33,702 bases of DNA from Noviherbaspirillum aerium (GTDB lineage Bacteria; Pseudomonadota; Gammaproteobacteria; Burkholderiales; Burkholderiaceae_D): assembly GCF_008929045.1 (NCBI RefSeq), contig NZ_VFAH01000039.1, forward strand, positions 1 to 33,702, in the 5' to 3' direction. The stretch's first letter is position 1. Each line of letters starts with the position of its first letter. Below, one piece after another: positions 31,327 to 33,702 of this stretch. The translations under genes were made by a program, and so were the position numbers. The notes beneath the pieces were generated by a model. That model was not told where the DNA came from. It saw only the letters and a list, made by a program, of their open reading frames with translations, and made no database searches.

Positions 31327-32963
31327 GCCAATCCAGATCGTTGATTGCCATGGACGCACACTCGGCTTCGCCCTGCAGCCTTGGCCTGATACATGGCCTC
31401 ATCCGCACAGCGTAGAAGCACATCTCCCGTACTTCCATGGCCTGGATAGGTAGCTACTCCAAGACTGGCGCCTATTGATACCTGACTGCCTTGAATACTA
31501 AAGGGCATTAAAAGCGTTTCAAGAATAGTTTGTGCAACTGTGGCGGCGTGTTCCTCTGTGTTGATAGTAGGAAGGAGCACCACGAATTCGTCTCCCCCGA
31601 TCCTTGCCACCGTATCGGAATCACGTAGACATTGTGTTACGCGACTTCCAACTTCCTTGAGTAACATATCTCCCGCCTCATGCCCCATTTGATCATTAAC
31701 AGCCTTGAACTTGTCCAGATCAAAATAGATCACTGAGAAACAAGTGTTTTCCCTTTTCGCACGTAGCAAGCACTGACGTAAGCGATCCGCGAAAAGGTGC
31801 CGATTCGGCAGTCCGGTAAGCGAATCATGTTCGGCGAGATACTTGACTGCACTATCTTCCTGCTTCCTGGAAGTCACATCACTGTATGTGCCAATCATAC
31901 GGACAGGCTTACCGTTTTCGTCTCTACGTACCACCATCCCTTTGGCCAGTACCCATCGCTCTCCATTTTCAGAGGCAAGTACGCGGTGTTCTACCTTGTA
32001 GTTCGGAGTTTTAGCACGAAGATGCATTAGCAAGGCTTGTTCTACATGTACGAGATCTTCGGGATGGACAAACTTTTGCAGCGTTTCCGGCGTGGCACGA
32101 AGCACATCCGCCGCAACGCCAAGGAGTTCCCTGCTGCGACGTGAAAGCTGCAGTGTGCCGGCACGGATATTCCAGTCCCATACTCCGTCTTCAGCCCCGG
32201 ACAACGCCAAGTTCCAACGTGCCTCGCTTTCGGCCAACGCCGCCATTGCATTTGCCTTCTGACGCGCGCTTGCGAGAACGAAGTAACCAATGCCGATGAT
32301 CAGCATGGTCATGCCGATCCCGGATAGGATATACACTCGATATTGCTCGCGATACCGATCAAATGTTACCTCTTCAGCTTGGCCGACAAGCACGGTCAGT
32401 TCATACTTCGGTAGCGATCGCCAGGCATTTAGACGCTTAATGCCATCGACATCTGAAGCCTGAAGGTAAAAGCCGGTCAAATGAGGACCACTGCGTTGAA
32501 ATTGAGAATTAGCTATCTTTGTTCCCATGCCAATACCGTCTTCCTCGCGGGGCGATCTCGCGACAATTGCGCCGTCGGCGCGCACCAGAGTTACGGCAGC
32601 ACTTTCACCGAGTTTGATGCGATGATAGAACCGGGAAAAGTAAGCTGGCGCAACGGATATGACGATGACACCATCGAAATGGCCAGTCACGTTGTAAATC
32701 GGACGTGTGAACTGAATCGACCATTGGTTGCTTATCCGCCCAAGTACTGGAGCACTGATAAATAGTCTGTCGATCTGACGCTGGGTATGTATCTTGAAGT
32801 GCTCACGATCACTTAAATTGATAGCTCTCGCATTTGGATCGATACTTGAAAAAACAAGTCTTCCCACGGCATCAAGGATACTGACCTGAAATGATACTTC
32901 GTCCTGCAGGTGCGCCTGCAAGCGGCTGATAATTTCTCGATATCCGTTTCGATCGCGTATGAG
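31323..32963 (-). CDS. Sensor diguanylate cyclase (Cache-PAS-GGDEF), 5' end lost
   Basis: About 546 residues remain. The periplasmic dCache-type sensor half (VSILDAVGRLVFSSID, NLSDREHFKIH, IQFTRPIYN, GVIVISVAP) is followed by one membrane helix (LSGIGMTMLIIGIGYFVLAS), PAS (WNLALSGAEDGVWDWNIRAG) and a GGDEF domain with intact GGDEF and RDSD inhibitory site. The homologous frame runs upstream to IRDRNGYREIISR and stops at a TAG (32966-32964) at the edge of an IS element, so the first membrane helix and start are gone. A TTG at 32921 is the nearest start within the remainder. Without the first helix the Cache part would be mislocalised, so this is probably a disrupted gene. It overlaps the HD-GYP gene by ATGA. 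Confidence 0.8.
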   Translation of the reverse strand, partial: LIRDRNGYREIISRLQAHLQDEVSFQVSILDAVGRLVFSSIDPNARAINLSDREHFKIHTQRQIDRLFISAPVLGRISNQWSIQFTRPIYNVTGHFDGVIVISVAPAYFSRFYHRIKLGESAAVTLVRADGAIVARSPREEDGIGMGTKIANSQFQRSGPHLTGFYLQASDVDGIKRLNAWRSLPKYELTVLVGQAEEVTFDRYREQYRVYILSGIGMTMLIIGIGYFVLASARQKANAMAALAESEARWNLALSGAEDGVWDWNIRAGTLQLSRRSRELLGVAADVLRATPETLQKFVHPEDLVHVEQALLMHLRAKTPNYKVEHRVLASENGERWVLAKGMVVRRDENGKPVRMIGTYSDVTSRKQEDSAVKYLAEHDSLTGLPNRHLFADRLRQCLLRAKRENTCFSVIYFDLDKFKAVNDQMGHEAGDMLLKEVGSRVTQCLRDSDTVARIGGDEFVVLLPTINTEEHAATVAQTILETLLMPFSIQGSQVSIGASLGVATYPGHGSTGDVLLRCADEAMYQAKAAGRSRVCVHGNQRSGLA

Positions 32964-33702
32964 CTAATGTCAAATCTGGTGGATGCGGCATCTGAAGCAT
33001 AGCTTGTTCAGGCGGCGAGTTTCTGTTGTTCCGGTGGATCGTCTTGCACCGGTATTCCGTCTCTGAACGGCACACCGTCAAGCAGTGGTCCGATCTTGTC
33101 AGCGCCACGAATCCTGCGCCATGATTTCTCGGCCTCCTCCATCAGCTTGAACGCCAGTCCCAGGAATGTCGCCCGCGACAGGCAATTGCGCGAGCGTGTG
33201 GTTCGATGCCGCACCGTCGCAAACGTCGACTCGATCGGATTGGTGGTGCGTACATGTTGCCAGTGCTCGGCCGGGAAGTCATAGAACGCCAGCAGGCTGA
33301 CTTTGTCCTGAACGAGCTTGTCGGTCGCTTTTGGATACTTCGCTCCGTAAGTGGTGATGAAGCGGTTGATCGCCGCCATGGCATCATCTCTGGTGGCGGC
33401 CATAAAGATGCCTTGCATGGCCGCCTTCGCTTTGGCCTGCTGTGATGCCGGCAAGGCATTCAACACATTGCCCATCTTGTGGAACCAGCAGCGCTGTGCT
33501 CTGGTGGCCGGAAACACCTCCTCCAGTGCCGCCCAAAAGCCCATGGCGCCATCGCCGGTGGCTAACAAGGGGCCTGCCTGCAAACCACGTGCCTTCAAGT
33601 CCAGCAGCACCTCCTGCCATGACGCCTTTGATTCACGGAAGCCGTCGGCAATGGCAACACGCTCCTTCCTGCCTTCTGGCGTGACACCGATGATCACCAG
33701 CA
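32964..33702 (-). mobile_element. IS256-family insertion sequence, partial
   Basis: The element's transposase ends at 33008 and its outer end is taken to be near 32964-32966, where homology to the disrupted GGDEF gene stops. The other end is beyond the window. The terminal inverted repeat cannot be verified; the candidate end reads CTAATGTCAAATCTGGTGGA. Confidence 0.7.
33008..33702 (-). CDS. IS256-family (mutator-type) transposase, C-terminal part
   Basis: At least 231 residues, open to the window edge so the start is missing. Typical motifs of the family follow in order: IIGVTPEGRKERVAIADGF, LLATGDGAMGFWAALEE (second catalytic Asp), RCWFHKMGNVLNALP, and TTNPIESTFATVRHRT (catalytic Glu). The first catalytic Asp lies upstream of the window. 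It catalyses DDE cut or copy transposition of its own element. It ends in a normal stop and appears intact as far as visible. Confidence 0.93.
   Translation of the reverse strand, partial: LVIIGVTPEGRKERVAIADGFRESKASWQEVLLDLKARGLQAGPLLATGDGAMGFWAALEEVFPATRAQRCWFHKMGNVLNALPASQQAKAKAAMQGIFMAATRDDAMAAINRFITTYGAKYPKATDKLVQDKVSLLAFYDFPAEHWQHVRTTNPIESTFATVRHRTTRSRNCLSRATFLGLAFKLMEEAEKSWRRIRGADKIGPLLDGVPFRDGIPVQDDPPEQQKLAA

Noticed and set aside
1-33702. CRISPR arrays, tRNA or rRNA genes, prophage modules
   Set aside because: No spaced identical repeats, no cloverleaf-like sequence and no phage structural genes were seen by eye.

Overview
The window looks like chromosomal DNA of a betaproteobacterium of the order Burkholderiales, probably Oxalobacteraceae (Herbaspirillum, Noviherbaspirillum or Massilia-like). 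This is inferred from the mix of families present: LivG/LivF, a stand-alone SWIB protein, a ferri-siderophore receptor with PepSY and small DUF membrane partners, and many multidomain c-di-GMP proteins. No rRNA or tRNA gene is present to confirm it.

Layout. 1-1.5 kb: the end of a branched-chain amino acid type ABC operon (permease tail, LivG, LivF). 1.5-14.5 kb: a loosely packed accessory zone. It holds small exported proteins, a hybrid histidine kinase, a SWIB protein, three candidate small proteins, an orphan ParA ATPase, SlyD and an amidase. These are separated by long intergenic stretches that carry dispersed repeats, a 225-bp MITE-like element and a probable small RNA (about 6.7-6.8 kb). 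14.7-20.3 kb: a tight three-gene minus-strand operon with ATGA overlaps, consisting of an HDOD-histidine kinase, a REC-PAS-GGDEF-EAL protein and a ten-repeat Sel1 protein. 20.3-26.2 kb: a decayed SDR gene, then a Fur-box-preceded iron-uptake operon (TonB receptor, DUF3649, PepSY membrane protein, DUF3325) and a decayed second DUF3325 copy. 26.3-29.5 kb: a divergent LysR/SDR pair, a SnoaL-like protein and a glutathione S-transferase. 29.8-33.7 kb: a small protein gene, an HD-GYP protein and a PAS-GGDEF sensor whose 5' end is lost at the edge of an IS256-family element that runs off the window.

How the genes work together. Two separate operons make or break c-di-GMP: kinase to receiver-GGDEF-EAL, and sensor GGDEF with HD-GYP. 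In both, the genes overlap by ATGA, which suggests translational coupling. Just beyond the 3' end of each operon lies a homologous coding sequence for a roughly 39-residue protein, intact at 29.8-29.9 kb and apparently frameshifted at 14.5-14.6 kb. The iron operon is a standard siderophore receptor plus inner-membrane PepSY module, probably under Fur control.

The items most worth a second look are the promoter-plus-terminator small RNA candidate, the three-gene HDOD/GGDEF-EAL/Sel1 operon, the duplicated small protein downstream of the c-di-GMP genes, and the dispersed repeat that sits upstream of two small exported-protein genes.
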